Shown in pieces: positions 52,098 to 61,530 of a DNA stretch of 64,000 nt (positions are counted from its first letter, which is position 1; each line of letters begins with the position of its first letter). Made by a program: the position numbers and the translations under genes. The stretch spans positions 26,878,637 through 26,942,636 of the forward strand of contig NC_046653.1 of NCBI RefSeq assembly GCF_900324485.2, in the 5' to 3' direction. Below the pieces are notes generated by a model, which saw only the letters and a program-made list of their open reading frames with translations, was not told where the DNA came from and did not search any database. Source of the stretch: Mastacembelus armatus (lineage: Eukaryota > Chordata > Actinopteri > Synbranchiformes > Mastacembelidae).

Positions 52098-54614
52098 ATG
52101 AGTAAGGAGTTCAAATTGGAGGACTTCACTTTGAGTCCAACTGTAAATAAGTTGGATAGGTACCGTAAGGCTGATTTGGTGTTAATCGCCAATTTTTTTG
52201 ACGTGCATGTGCCGACAAATGCAAAGAAGGAGGAGATTAAACAACTCCTCATATCAAAGCTGACGGAAAGAGGGTTGTTTGGTGGGCCAACTCCTACAAA
52301 TGGAGTCGGGCCGGGTGATCTGGCTGGTATTCCTACCCCACCTAAAGACCTCCCAGTCCAAGCTGGACGTACAACAGAGGAGCTAGAACTCACTCTGAGG
52401 ATTCGGGAGGTCGAACTGCAGAACAAAAGGTTGGAGGTGGAAGCCATGCACCTTAAGGTAAGGGTTCTGGAGTTGGAGCAGGGAGCTGCTTTCGCTGCCA
52501 GTCCCTCCTTTCAGTCACCTATTTCCAGACCCCACGAAGGCTTTGATGTTAGTAGGCACATTGCATTAGTACCACCTTTTAGAGAGTCTGAGGTGGACTC
52601 GTATTTCAGCGCATTCGAGCGTATAGCTGCCACCTTAAATTGGCCACGGAATGTGTGGTCTCTATTGCTTCAGTGCAAATTTGTTGGGAAAGCCCAAGAA
52701 GTGTGTGCGTCACTGTCTATTGAAGACAGTTTAGATTATGATACAGTTAAAACCACAGTCCTCCGTGCTTACGAGTTAGTGCCTGAGGCTTATAGACAGA
52801 AATTTAGAAATTGTGAAAAAACTGCTATACAGACATATGTAGAGTTTGCACGAGAGAAGGGCGTTCTCTTTGATAAGTGGTGTCAGGCTAGTAAGGTTAA
52901 AACAGACAATTTGCGTGAGTTAATTCTAATGGAAGAATTTAAGAATCGGTTGCCAGAGAAAATTGTACTTTATTTAAATGAACAGAAAGTTACATCTCTG
53001 GATAATGCTGCTGTTATGGCTGACGAGTTTGCGCTAACGCATAAAACCGTCTTCGTTCCACCCGTCAGGCATGACTTGAGTTTCGTTGAGAGGAAAAATC
53101 CCTCTCCAAAAAGCTTCCGACGTACAATCCCAGTCACCGCTGAAAAACGCGAGTGCTTCTACTGCCATGAGCAGGGTCACCTCATTGCTGTGTGTCCCAT
53201 TCTGAAGAAAAAAGAGCAGAACAGAAATGTTAAATCTGCTAAGTCATCATCTCCAGTGGCTCTTATACAAACCCCGCCACCTACCCTGCCACCTGTGGGC
53301 ATGGTTGGAAGTAACAAAGTGGATAATGCATTTAAGCCGTTTGTTACACAAGGGTTTGTTTCTTTGGAAAATGAGTCAGTCCAAATTCCAATTACTATCC
53401 TGAGAGATACTGGTGCAAAACAGTCTGTGTTACGTAATGACGTACTACATTTCTCGGCCCAGTCTTACTGCGGGTCCGACATTTTGATGTGGGGAGTTGA
53501 AATGAATGTTGTACGTGCCCCATTACACTTTGTTCAGTTGTCATCCCAATTTATGTCAGGCAAATGTAAAGTTGCCATTCGAGAAAAACTGCCAATAGAA
53601 GGGATAGATCTTATCCTTGGGAATGATTTAGCTGGCGGACAAGTGTTCCCGTCGCCGGAAGTGATCGAAAGTCCGATCGCTTCCGCATGTGTGTCAGATG
53701 ACTCTGTGTTAAACTCACCTGTAGTATTTCCCATGTGTGCTGTAACCCGTGCTCAAGCACGAAAGTTTGGAAGCTTGGTGGATCTCAGTGATACTTTTGT
53801 GAGCACTTCTGATCCGCCAAGTCTACCTACAAAATGTGAAAAAGAAAAATCTGTGTGTGTTGAACTACAACCTGATGACAAAACACTGTCTCTGTCGGTG
53901 GACAGAGAACAGCTAATTAAGGCACAACAAGCTGATGTTACTTTGTCTTCCTGTATGTCATTGTTACAAAGTCAACAATGTAATCGAGGTGTGTCGTACC
54001 TTATGAATGATGGTGTGTTGATGCGACGTTGGACTCCGAGCTCTGGTAATGTACATGACTCTGTTTGTCAGGTAGTAATACCCCAACACCTTCGTTTCCA
54101 AATTTTGACCCTAGCCCATGATCACAGTATGGCAGGACATTTGGGAATACGAAAGACATACAATCGTATTCTTCGTTACTTCTTCTGGCCAGGACTCAAG
54201 TCCGATGTGGTAAAATTCTGTCGTTCCTGTCATACGTGTCAAGTCTCCGGTAAGCCCAACCAGGTAATTCCTGTTGCCCCATTGAAACCAATTCCTGTAA
54301 TTGGGGAACCATTTGAACACGTCATTATTGACTGTGTGGGTCCGTTGCCAAAAACCAAATCCGGAAATCAATACATCCTTACGATAATGTGCGCTGCCAC
54401 TCGTTACCCCGAGGCAGTGCCACTCCGAACATTAAAAGCTTGTGCCATAGTCAAGGCACTAGTAAAATTTTTCTCCACATTTGGTTTGCCAAAGTATATT
54501 CAGAGTGATCAAGGATCTAACTTCATGTCGAAAGTTTTCGCTCAGGTCATGGCGGAGCTCAAAGTCACACACCGCACGTCTAGCGCATATCACCCTGAAA
54601 GTCAGGGTGCATAA
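52098..54614 (+). CDS. Gypsy gag-protease-integrase reading frame (fossil)
   Basis: Starts MSKEFKLEDFTL. Parts: SAP-like N-terminus (residues about 10-55), coiled coil near 100-125, SCAN-like capsid region about 145-300, CCHC zinc knuckle (CFYCHEQGHLIAVCP), an aspartic protease motif (LRDTGAKQSVL), then integrase zinc-binding and catalytic-core sequences (HLGIRKTYNRILRYFFWPG, CRSCHTCQ, DCVGPLPKTKSGNQYIL, SDQGSNFMSK). The product would be a fusion protein without a full polymerase; no function is claimed. Confidence 0.85.
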   Translation: MSKEFKLEDFTLSPTVNKLDRYRKADLVLIANFFDVHVPTNAKKEEIKQLLISKLTERGLFGGPTPTNGVGPGDLAGIPTPPKDLPVQAGRTTEELELTLRIREVELQNKRLEVEAMHLKVRVLELEQGAAFAASPSFQSPISRPHEGFDVSRHIALVPPFRESEVDSYFSAFERIAATLNWPRNVWSLLLQCKFVGKAQEVCASLSIEDSLDYDTVKTTVLRAYELVPEAYRQKFRNCEKTAIQTYVEFAREKGVLFDKWCQASKVKTDNLRELILMEEFKNRLPEKIVLYLNEQKVTSLDNAAVMADEFALTHKTVFVPPVRHDLSFVERKNPSPKSFRRTIPVTAEKRECFYCHEQGHLIAVCPILKKKEQNRNVKSAKSSSPVALIQTPPPTLPPVGMVGSNKVDNAFKPFVTQGFVSLENESVQIPITILRDTGAKQSVLRNDVLHFSAQSYCGSDILMWGVEMNVVRAPLHFVQLSSQFMSGKCKVAIREKLPIEGIDLILGNDLAGGQVFPSPEVIESPIASACVSDDSVLNSPVVFPMCAVTRAQARKFGSLVDLSDTFVSTSDPPSLPTKCEKEKSVCVELQPDDKTLSLSVDREQLIKAQQADVTLSSCMSLLQSQQCNRGVSYLMNDGVLMRRWTPSSGNVHDSVCQVVIPQHLRFQILTLAHDHSMAGHLGIRKTYNRILRYFFWPGLKSDVVKFCRSCHTCQVSGKPNQVIPVAPLKPIPVIGEPFEHVIIDCVGPLPKTKSGNQYILTIMCAATRYPEAVPLRTLKACAIVKALVKFFSTFGLPKYIQSDQGSNFMSKVFAQVMAELKVTHRTSSAYHPESQGA

Positions 54615-54729
54615 AAAAGGTTTGGAAAATGTGATGGCTGATGCTCTATCCCGATGTTAAAAAAAAAAAAAAAAAAAAAAGGAGAGACAAACATTTTCTT
54701 GGGAAAATGTTTGTTCTTAGGGGGGGAGG

Positions 54730-55389
54730 TGTTATGACCCTAGGGGTCATTGTGTGTGTGGTTGTGTGTTGTTGGCTCTCCCCTCCCCATTTCGAGTGTG
54801 TGTGTATCGGATGCTGGAGTGGGCGTGGACTCGAGGACTGTGGATTGGACTTCCGGGATTGGTCCAACACTTCCCGGAAGGAAGATAAGAAGCCCACGGA
54901 CTACTGTTCAGGAGAGCTATTCTCCCACCTTTGCCATTCCCAGCTATTTTGATAAAGACTTCGATTTCGTAAATTAGTTAGTTAGAGATTAGGTTTTTGT
55001 TTCGTTTAGAGGACTTAGTATTGATAGGATTTTCGTTGTTTAGATTAGAAATATTTAGATTCGTAGGTTACGTTTGTGTTTTGTTTTCTCCTGTTTGTTT
55101 TAGGAGTTCCAGGCTAGCGACCTGTGATTTTGTGTTGTTTCGTTTGATTGATACCATAGGGCTATATTTAGCGTTTGTGTTTGTTTTCCCGTATTCGTAT
55201 ACTATCGTAGGGCTCACGGAGCGTTTTGTTTGTGTTGTACATTTCTGTATTGTATTCTGTGTTTCAACAGAATAAATATTCGTGTTAATTGTAGTTCGTC
55301 TAGTTCGTATTTGTTGAGAGTGGAAGAGGTTTGGAGGAAAACTCCACAATCGTGTTACGCTCCGGCAACCCCTAGGCTGGGGCGTAACA
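54730..55389 (+). repeat. 3' LTR of the Gypsy element
   Basis: Same length as the 5' LTR, with two visible differences. Preceded by AGGGGGGGAGG and by a short hairpin (ACAAACATTTT / AAAATGTTTGT, near 54688-54715). Confidence 0.92.
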
Positions 55390-55393
55390 GCCG

Positions 55394-55616
55394 TGACGCA
55401 TTTCCCAGCCAGGTTAGCGCTTGACCTGGCAGTATTTCTAGCAGTCTCTATAGAGGCCTTCAATCACCTGGCTCCTATCAGACTATGTCGTTCCTCAGTT
55501 TACATTTTTTGTCTCCCGACTCCAACAGCTGCTCTGGCTCTGACACCTCTCCTGCCCTTCATCTTATTCAGAGTCTGGGTTTTGCCTCAGCCTTACTATT
55601 TGTAGGTCTGTCAGAA
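55394..55616. other. Flank of the Gypsy insertion, no gene recognised
   Basis: Continuation of the sequence interrupted at 51114. No motif recognised. Confidence 0.4.
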
Positions 55617-55873
55617 GTTGTATCAAAGTTGAGTGTTTATGGCATCTGTCTGCATGTCAGTATGTGTCTCTGCACATGGGTCCTATTTACTTGAGGTTTT
55701 GTGGTAACAACTGCTCACATTGGAACAGAAAGATGACTTACAATTCTTGTTATGGCCTAAACAATATGGCCTATTACAGCTGAAACATAAAGTCATTAAG
55801 ATCAAATGATGCTGTAGCTTCAAGTCTCTGGAGGTTGATAAAGTTCTTTACAGGTCAGTTTCTATTTTAGTAA

Positions 55874-55927
55874 AAAGTTTAATGAGATCCATGGTGGGTG
55901 AAGCAATCTAATAAAAACTGTCCACAA
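55874..55927 (+). promoter_or_regulatory. Conserved OR promoter-like block (copy for pseudogene 56097)
   Basis: AAGTTTAATGAGATCCATGG then TCTAATAAAAACTGTCCACA, core about 188 bp before the ATG. Confidence 0.55.
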
Positions 55928-56096
55928 CCAACAAACAGTTCATTTTCTGAATTTTGTAGCTGAGCCTACATCAATTACATTCCAATGTCAGCTATCTGAC
56001 AGTGTTGGTGTAGTAATAATGAGACTTCTTTATTGCTTTGTTGATTATCACTGTTTATATAATCTGTTTTCTTACTGAATATTTCAGATAACACTA

Positions 56097-57023
56097 ATGG
56101 ATTATGAGTTAAATCTCACATATTTAACTCTTGATGGGTATGTTGAACTGAACCAATATAGATTTGTTTATTTTGTGATCATGTTTACAGTATATATTCT
56201 AATAATCTGCAGTAATTCTACTATTGTGTGTCTGATAGTGATTCACAAAAACCTCCATGAGCCTATGTACATTTTCATTGCAGCTTTGTTACTGAACTCT
56301 GTTCTTTTCAGCACTGCTCTTTACCCAAAGATTCTGTTTGATGTTTTATCTGAAAAACAGATCATATCATATTCAGCCTGTCTCTTTCAGTATTTTATCA
56401 TTTATTCTGTAGGTGCTTCAGAGTTTTTACTGTTGACAGCCATGTCCTATGACAGGTATGTGTCTATATGTAAACCTCTGCAGTATCACACTATCATGAC
56501 AACAACCAATGTGAGTATTTTCCTGTTTTTAGCTTGGTTTTCATCTGCATGTCATTAGGCAGGCCTAACAATACTGAATGCTAAAACTAAACTGTGTAAC
56601 TTTTCTTTCAAAGGGGTAGCATGTAACAATGTAATGTATGAGCTTCATTGTGTAAAATCGAGTGTAATTAATTCTTACGGAGTGGTTGCTGTAGTAGATC
56701 TGATAATATTCCCGTTGATTTTTATAGTATTTACCTACATAAGGATATTTATAATCACCTATCGAAGTGGTAGAGAAGTCAGGAGAAAAGCTGCAGAGAC
56801 CTGTTTACCTCACCTGATTGTTCTGATCAGTTACTCCTGTTTGTGTGTGTATGATCTGAGTATAGCTCGAGTAGAATCAAATTTTCCCAAAACTGCACGT
56901 TTAATAATGACATTACAAACAATTGTGTACCATCCTTTGTTTAATCCACTGATATATGGACTGAAAATGAAAGAAATTTATAAGCACCTCAAAAGGTTGT
57001 TCTGTCCAGCCAGAATCATCTGA
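56097..57023 (+). pseudogene. Odorant receptor with one in-frame stop
   Basis: Full-length duplicate of 43256. Codon 154 (in TM4, after AWFSSACH) is TAG at 56556-56558, where 43256 has TTT (Phe). Everything else is an intact 308-codon OR frame, including NLT, MSYDRYVSICKPLQY, REVRRKAAETCLPHL and NPLIYGLKMKEI. TM3 patch is IIYSVGAS against IIYSLGTS in 43256, and LLLTAMSYD replaces LLLAAMSYD. With one stop this is a recent loss, and it could be a segregating allele or, less likely, an assembly error. Confidence 0.9.
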
Positions 57024-57056
57024 TATGATGACAGTAATTATTCGTATCTAATGTTG

Positions 57057-57187
57057 TGCAGAGACGAACGTTTCTAAAATATATATTAAATACAACATTG
57101 TTTCCATAATAAACAGTCACTTTATTATTTATCATGGAAACAAAATCATATTTAACATATATATTTTAGAAACGTTCGTCTCTGCAT
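57057..57187. repeat. About 130-bp near-perfect palindrome
   Basis: GCAGAGACGAACGTTTCTAA at left and TTAGAAACGTTCGTCTCTGC at right, with the arms continuing inward to a small centre near 57120. Foldback or MITE-like. Only the left tip survives after gene 43256 (near 44217-44235). Confidence 0.8.
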
Positions 57188-57414
57188 ACAAACACTAGAA
57201 GTGTATCTTCAGCTTTAACATTATAATTAACAATGCAGTTAGATATTTTTCCTGAAATTTTTATGCAGATGAGATGTTAATGAGATATTAATTTAAAATT
57301 ATGTATTTATAAAGTGATATGTATATCTTTTCCATGAGTGTGTTTACAAGTAGACACACACTACTTGAGCTTGAAAGATGCAATATATAAATAAAACTAT
57401 AGCTTTTAAATCAA

Positions 57415-57560
57415 TCATATTTACTGTTCCCAGCTGTGTCTGTCACTGCTGCACATGCTGACACCAGAGAAATTCATTATTTTTCACGTCCAGCTGGGAC
57501 CTGAATGACCCTGTGTGTCTGGACAAACAGGAGAAGAAAGTTTTAGTGTGCGTAATGAAT
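57415..57560 (+). repeat. Shared OR 3'-flank block
   Basis: CATATTTACTGTTCCCAGC through GGACAAACAGGAGAAGAAAG, as after 14285 and beside 20449. Weaker similarity continues to about 57880. Confidence 0.7.
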
Positions 57561-57907
57561 GATGTTGAGGTATGTGTGATAGTTTTCATGTCAGAGATTG
57601 TCTATTGAAAAAATAATTTTTTTTTTTCTAACAGCATTTTTAAAATTAGAGTGAGAAAAATAAAATCCAAACTAACCTAAAATAAACTGTATTGTTGTTA
57701 TCAGGTTGTTAAGTCTTCATTATGCTACACACAGTGTGACACACACACCAAACCAACACTGAGGGTAACAGCCTGAGTCAGGTTTGCCCGTCATGCTAAC
57801 TGGAGAATTGACCTGTCTTTGAAATGCCTCTTCTAAGGACTTTCCTATTTGTACGGCCATTTTAAATTAACTCAACTTATTTAGGTTTAGTACAATTTAA
57901 TCACTTA

Positions 57908-58120
57908 GGCGTGTACTCACTGTTGTTGCCAGCGGTTTAGACATTAATGGCTGTGTGTTGAGTTATTTTGAGGGGACGGCAAATTTACACTGTTATACAA
58001 GCTGTACACTCACTACTTTACATTGTAGCAAAGAGTCGTTTCTTCAGTGTTGTCACATGAAAAGATATAATAAATTATTTACAAAAATGTGAGGGGTGTA
58101 CTCACTTCTGTGAGATACTG
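57908..58120. mobile_element. Tc1-like transposon end fragment
   Basis: Ends GGGGTGTACTCACTTCTGTG then AGATACTG followed by TA, the terminal repeat of a widespread fish Tc1 family; CAACACACAGCCATTAATG appears reversed inside. About 210 bp, no transposase. A different family from the element at 31072. Confidence 0.7.
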
Positions 58121-59340
58121 TATATATATATTATTTTTAAAAGTCATCATTTTTTATCAGAACTGTCAGATGTATCACAGCAACGCTGACAGCACTCCAT
58201 TGGTTGTGACTCAAAACTGCAGTCACTGTTTGGATAGTGGAATTTGACAGACCGGTTGAGCCATGGTGGGACGGGTTTCCTTGTCTCAGCCTGCAAATCA
58301 CCTTGTTTTGGCAACCGTATTTGGTACCCTAGCTCCAGCTCGCACCAAACCTGCTAGACCCCAACCTGCAGCCTAGTCAGCCAGCCTCGCCCTGTTAACC
58401 TCCTATAGACTTCTTGTTGGACTTTTCTGGGGACTCATCTTGCCATTCTCGCCTTCTAGGAGCTTCTACAATGAATTATGGCCCTTGTCAAAATCATTCT
58501 CCTCAGGTGGCCAGTCTCTGCTGTCTTTTCTGTGTTGCCCGTCCTCCCCAATGTGTCATATATGCCTGAGTTTGTCCTTAAGTATAAGAGTAGGCTGTGC
58601 CAACTAATGCTCTGCTTATTTGTGAGTCACATGCCTCCTGCCAATGTCATGTCTGTTCCGTTTCAATTTGTCCCAACCGATGTAATGTCTGTTTCTGAAC
58701 CTGTTCTTTTTGGTACTGGTATTGGTATAGTTTTATTTAAAGAGGGACAGTGCACAACATTATATTGACCTCAAAAGAAGGAAAGATGCATTGTTCCTGG
58801 TATAACAAGGATCTGACCATCCTTTTAGATGCCCTGCCTCTTCGAGTATTCACTCTGGGTCCCACATCTCTGCCTGCCCTCCGGCTGCACACTGTGTACT
58901 GTTTGCCTTGCTGATGGGTCTGTCACTTCCAACTGTCCAGCATCTAGAGTCCACCTGAGAACTTCAAGTACACTTTTCCCTAGAACCAGAGGGTCTGTGC
59001 ATGAGGCCACTTGCACCCTGAAAGCCTTCGTACCTGTTCCATCCACCTGATCCTGCCCCATGACATAAACCCATCTAAATTGGACTCTTTCTATTGTTCA
59101 TAAAATCTGACAACCATCTCTGTGTATTAATTAGATCCATAGAGTCCATAGGAATATTGTAAAAAACCTCACCTCACCTTAGTTCATTTTGCAAATCAAC
59201 ATACATCAAATGTGTGCTCTATGTGAAAAAGACAACAAGGTACAGGTTGGTTGTTAGTTTTGTTGTGTAAGTTGGTTATCTTTATAATATTTAACTTATT
59301 TATACCGGTTCTGTATTTTCCTTGCTTTGAATTTAGTTTA
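58121..59340. other. Unassigned 1.2 kb
   Basis: Short ORFs on both strands but no recognisable protein. 58260-59065 has a composition unlike the OR flanks and ends in CCCCATGACA, so an unidentified retroelement is possible. No good copy of the OR promoter block lies before 59351; a weak match, TTAATTAGATCCATAG, is at about 59126. Confidence 0.35.
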
Positions 59341-59350
59341 GATGATAGTA

Positions 59351-59870
59351 ATGGATAATATACTTAACGTAACATACAATATAACACTTCATGGGTATGT
59401 GGAAGTGTACAAATTTAGGTGTGTTTATTTTATAATCATTTTTACAGCGTATATTGTAATAATTTCTTTTAATTTCACCATCATATGCCTCATTGTGATT
59501 CACAAAAACCTCCATGAGCCTATGTACATTTTCATTGCAGCTTTGTTACTGAACTCTGTTCTTTACAGCACTAATATCTACCCAAAGCTACTGATCGACT
59601 TTTTATCTGAAAAATAGATCATGTCATATTCAGCCTGTCTCTTTCAGTATTTTATATTTTACAATTCATGTGGCTCAGAGCTTTTACTGTTGGCAGCCAT
59701 GTCATATGACAGGTATGTGTCTATATGTAAACCTATGCAGTATCCAACTATCATGAGGAAAACAAACATCTGTATTTTACTGGTTCTTGTTCTTGTCCCA
59801 ACAATACTGGGTGCTGAAGCTAAACTGTGTGACTTTGCCTTGCAAGGAATATTTTGTAACAATGCAATTT
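59351..59870 (+). pseudogene. Odorant receptor pseudogene truncated by a LINE
   Basis: Starts MDNILNVTYN (an in-frame ATG nine bases upstream is an alternative). TM1 (FRCVYFIIIFTAYIVIISF) is the most divergent in the window. Lesions: a TAG after LLIDFLSEK, a deletion of roughly 15-20 codons in TM4 (CILLVLVLVPTIL), and loss of everything after FCNNAIF at the LINE junction. YDRYVSICKPMQYPTIM and EAKLCDFALQGIFC remain. About 100 bp around TM2 are identical to gene 4307, which is unexpected given its divergence elsewhere. Confidence 0.9.
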
Positions 59871-60870
59871 TTCTCCTGTATGACTTTAACTGGAAGTTTT
59901 TTGGGCACTTCCAACTGGTAGCAGGCAGAGCCAGAAGGCACTGAAGAGATTATATAAGTTATCTGGCCTGCTAATGACTTGGGAGCTGGAAATTGTTTCT
60001 GGCGAGAGGGACATTTGCTCTGCCTAACTGAACCTGCTGTAGTCCAGGAGAAACAAGAGCAAATGGTTGGGTAGATGATTTAATAGATAAATATAGCCCA
60101 GAGTCATCTGCATAGCAATGGTAATTAATACAGTAGCACCTAATAACAGAGGCTAAGGGAGCATGTTAGCATGTTTAAGGTGAAAAGGTCCTAGCACAGA
60201 GCCTTGTGGAACTCCATAACTAGCTTTTGTTCGTGTGGAAGGTTCATCATGGACATGAACGAACTGGAATCTGTCCGATAAATAGGATTGGAACTATTTT
60301 AATGCTGTTCCTCTGATACCAGTCACATGCTCCAGTCTCTGTAATAAGATGTTGTGGTCAATGGTGTCGAATGCTGCACTAAGGTCTAGGAGGACAAGTA
60401 TAGAAACAAGTCTGTTATCTGAGGCTAAGAGAAGATCGTTGGTAACTTTCAACAGTGCTCTTTCTGTACTATGATGTGCTCTAAATCCTGATTGAAAATC
60501 TTCAAATAGTTCATTCCTGTGTAAGTGGTCTGATAGCTGCTTAGCAACAGCTTTTTCTAGGATTTTAGAAATAAATGGTAGGTTGGATATTGGTCTATAA
60601 TTAGCCAAGACTCCTGGATCAAGAACAGACTTTCTTAGTAAGGGTTTGATTACTGCAGTTTTAAAGGCCTGTGGTACGTAGCCTGATACTAGAGATAAAT
60701 TTACCAAGTCTAATAAAGATGAGTTAATTAATGGCAGGGTGTCTTTAAGCAGTCTAGTCGGGATGGGGTCTAAGAGACACGTTGATGATTTAGATGAAGC
60801 AACTACTGATGTAAATTCAGAGAGATCTATAGGAGAGAAGCAGTCTAAACATAATTGATGTCTTACAGAT
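59871..60870 (-). mobile_element. L2/CR1-type LINE fragment
   Basis: Minus-strand RT: SGYVPQAFKTAVIKPLLRK, NYRPISNLPFISKILEKAV, FQSGFRAHHSTERALLKV and VLLDLSAAFDTIDHNILLQR at 60294-60707, continuing leftwards through VPQGSVLGP- and ADDSGL-like text to the OR junction at 59871. The copy at 24655 ends at the same point. Broken by at least one frame change. Confidence 0.82.
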
Positions 60871-60999
60871 GATTTTATTTGTAAAGAAACTCAAAGTCAT
60901 CACTGCTGAGAGCTAAGGGAACACTGGGCTACAGTGCTGAAAAGAAACCTGGAATTGTTTCATACATAAAATGAGCTCAGAAATTATGTCGACACTTAC

Positions 61000-61440
61000 T
61001 TTAGCTCAAAGTGTATTAGTAATACACTGTAAATTTAACCTCAGTATATTATTTACATATTATTTTACATTTGTATATGTGAAATGCTTCAAGTATATTT
61101 TAACAGTAGTATACTATTTTGGTAAGCAAAAGTACCAAATACATGAAATATGTATGAAATACAATAGAATGATATTTGAAATTTGAAAAAAGTACATAAA
61201 GTATATTTATAAAGGTTGTTCAGTTTTTTTCTGAAATGAGCCCACTAAACATAATTTCTTGTAAATTAGCCAATAAAATATGTGAAAAATATGTTTTTAA
61301 TGTACTAAAGCAGATTTACAGTGTAGCTTCCACTGTATTAAATGCAAATTAACTGGTTTCATTTTAACACAACTTGAAGTATAATGAAATTTAACATTTA
61401 AAAGTGTACTCAGTATACCTTTACAAAATATACGAACACA
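61000..61440. mobile_element. MITE copy, related to 30588
   Basis: Interior and right end match 30690-31028 (AAAGTACATAAAGTATATTT, AGCAGATTTACAGTG, GTGTACTCAGTATACC). The left end is diverged. Confidence 0.6.
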
Positions 61441-61469
61441 TACAAAAATATACAAACACATACAAACAC

Positions 61470-61472
<3 letters not shown>

Positions 61473-61525
<53 letters not shown>
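61473..61525. repeat. (AT)n microsatellite
   Basis: About 26 uninterrupted AT units, directly abutting the 3' end of the R4-type LINE. Confidence 0.9.

Positions 61526-61530
<5 letters not shown>

Larger units (their letters stand above)
51115..55389 (+). mobile_element. Ty3/Gypsy LTR element, young, incomplete
   Basis: 4275 bp with two 660-bp LTRs (51115-51774, 54730-55389) in which I see two differences, so it inserted recently. A GCCG target duplication flanks it (51111-51114, 55390-55393). Parts: primer-binding region resembling tRNA-Pro just after the 5' LTR, a 48-bp tandem repeat, gag, protease, integrase and a G-rich polypurine tract (54719-54729) before the 3' LTR. Not every pol domain of a complete Gypsy element is recognisable, so it is broken (about one or two breaks) and would be nonautonomous. 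Confidence 0.92.
55617..57070 (+). repeat. Duplicated OR block shared with 42880-44220
   Basis: Second copy of the block, with a longer leader and the OR pseudogene. Coding, promoter and 3' flank are highly similar. Confidence 0.8.

Noticed and set aside
57908-58140. A functional Tc1 element
   Set aside because: Only one terminal repeat region is present and there is no transposase.
58478-58768. 96-codon plus-strand ORF
   Set aside because: Low-complexity hydrophobic text without family motif; likely chance in decayed repeat sequence.
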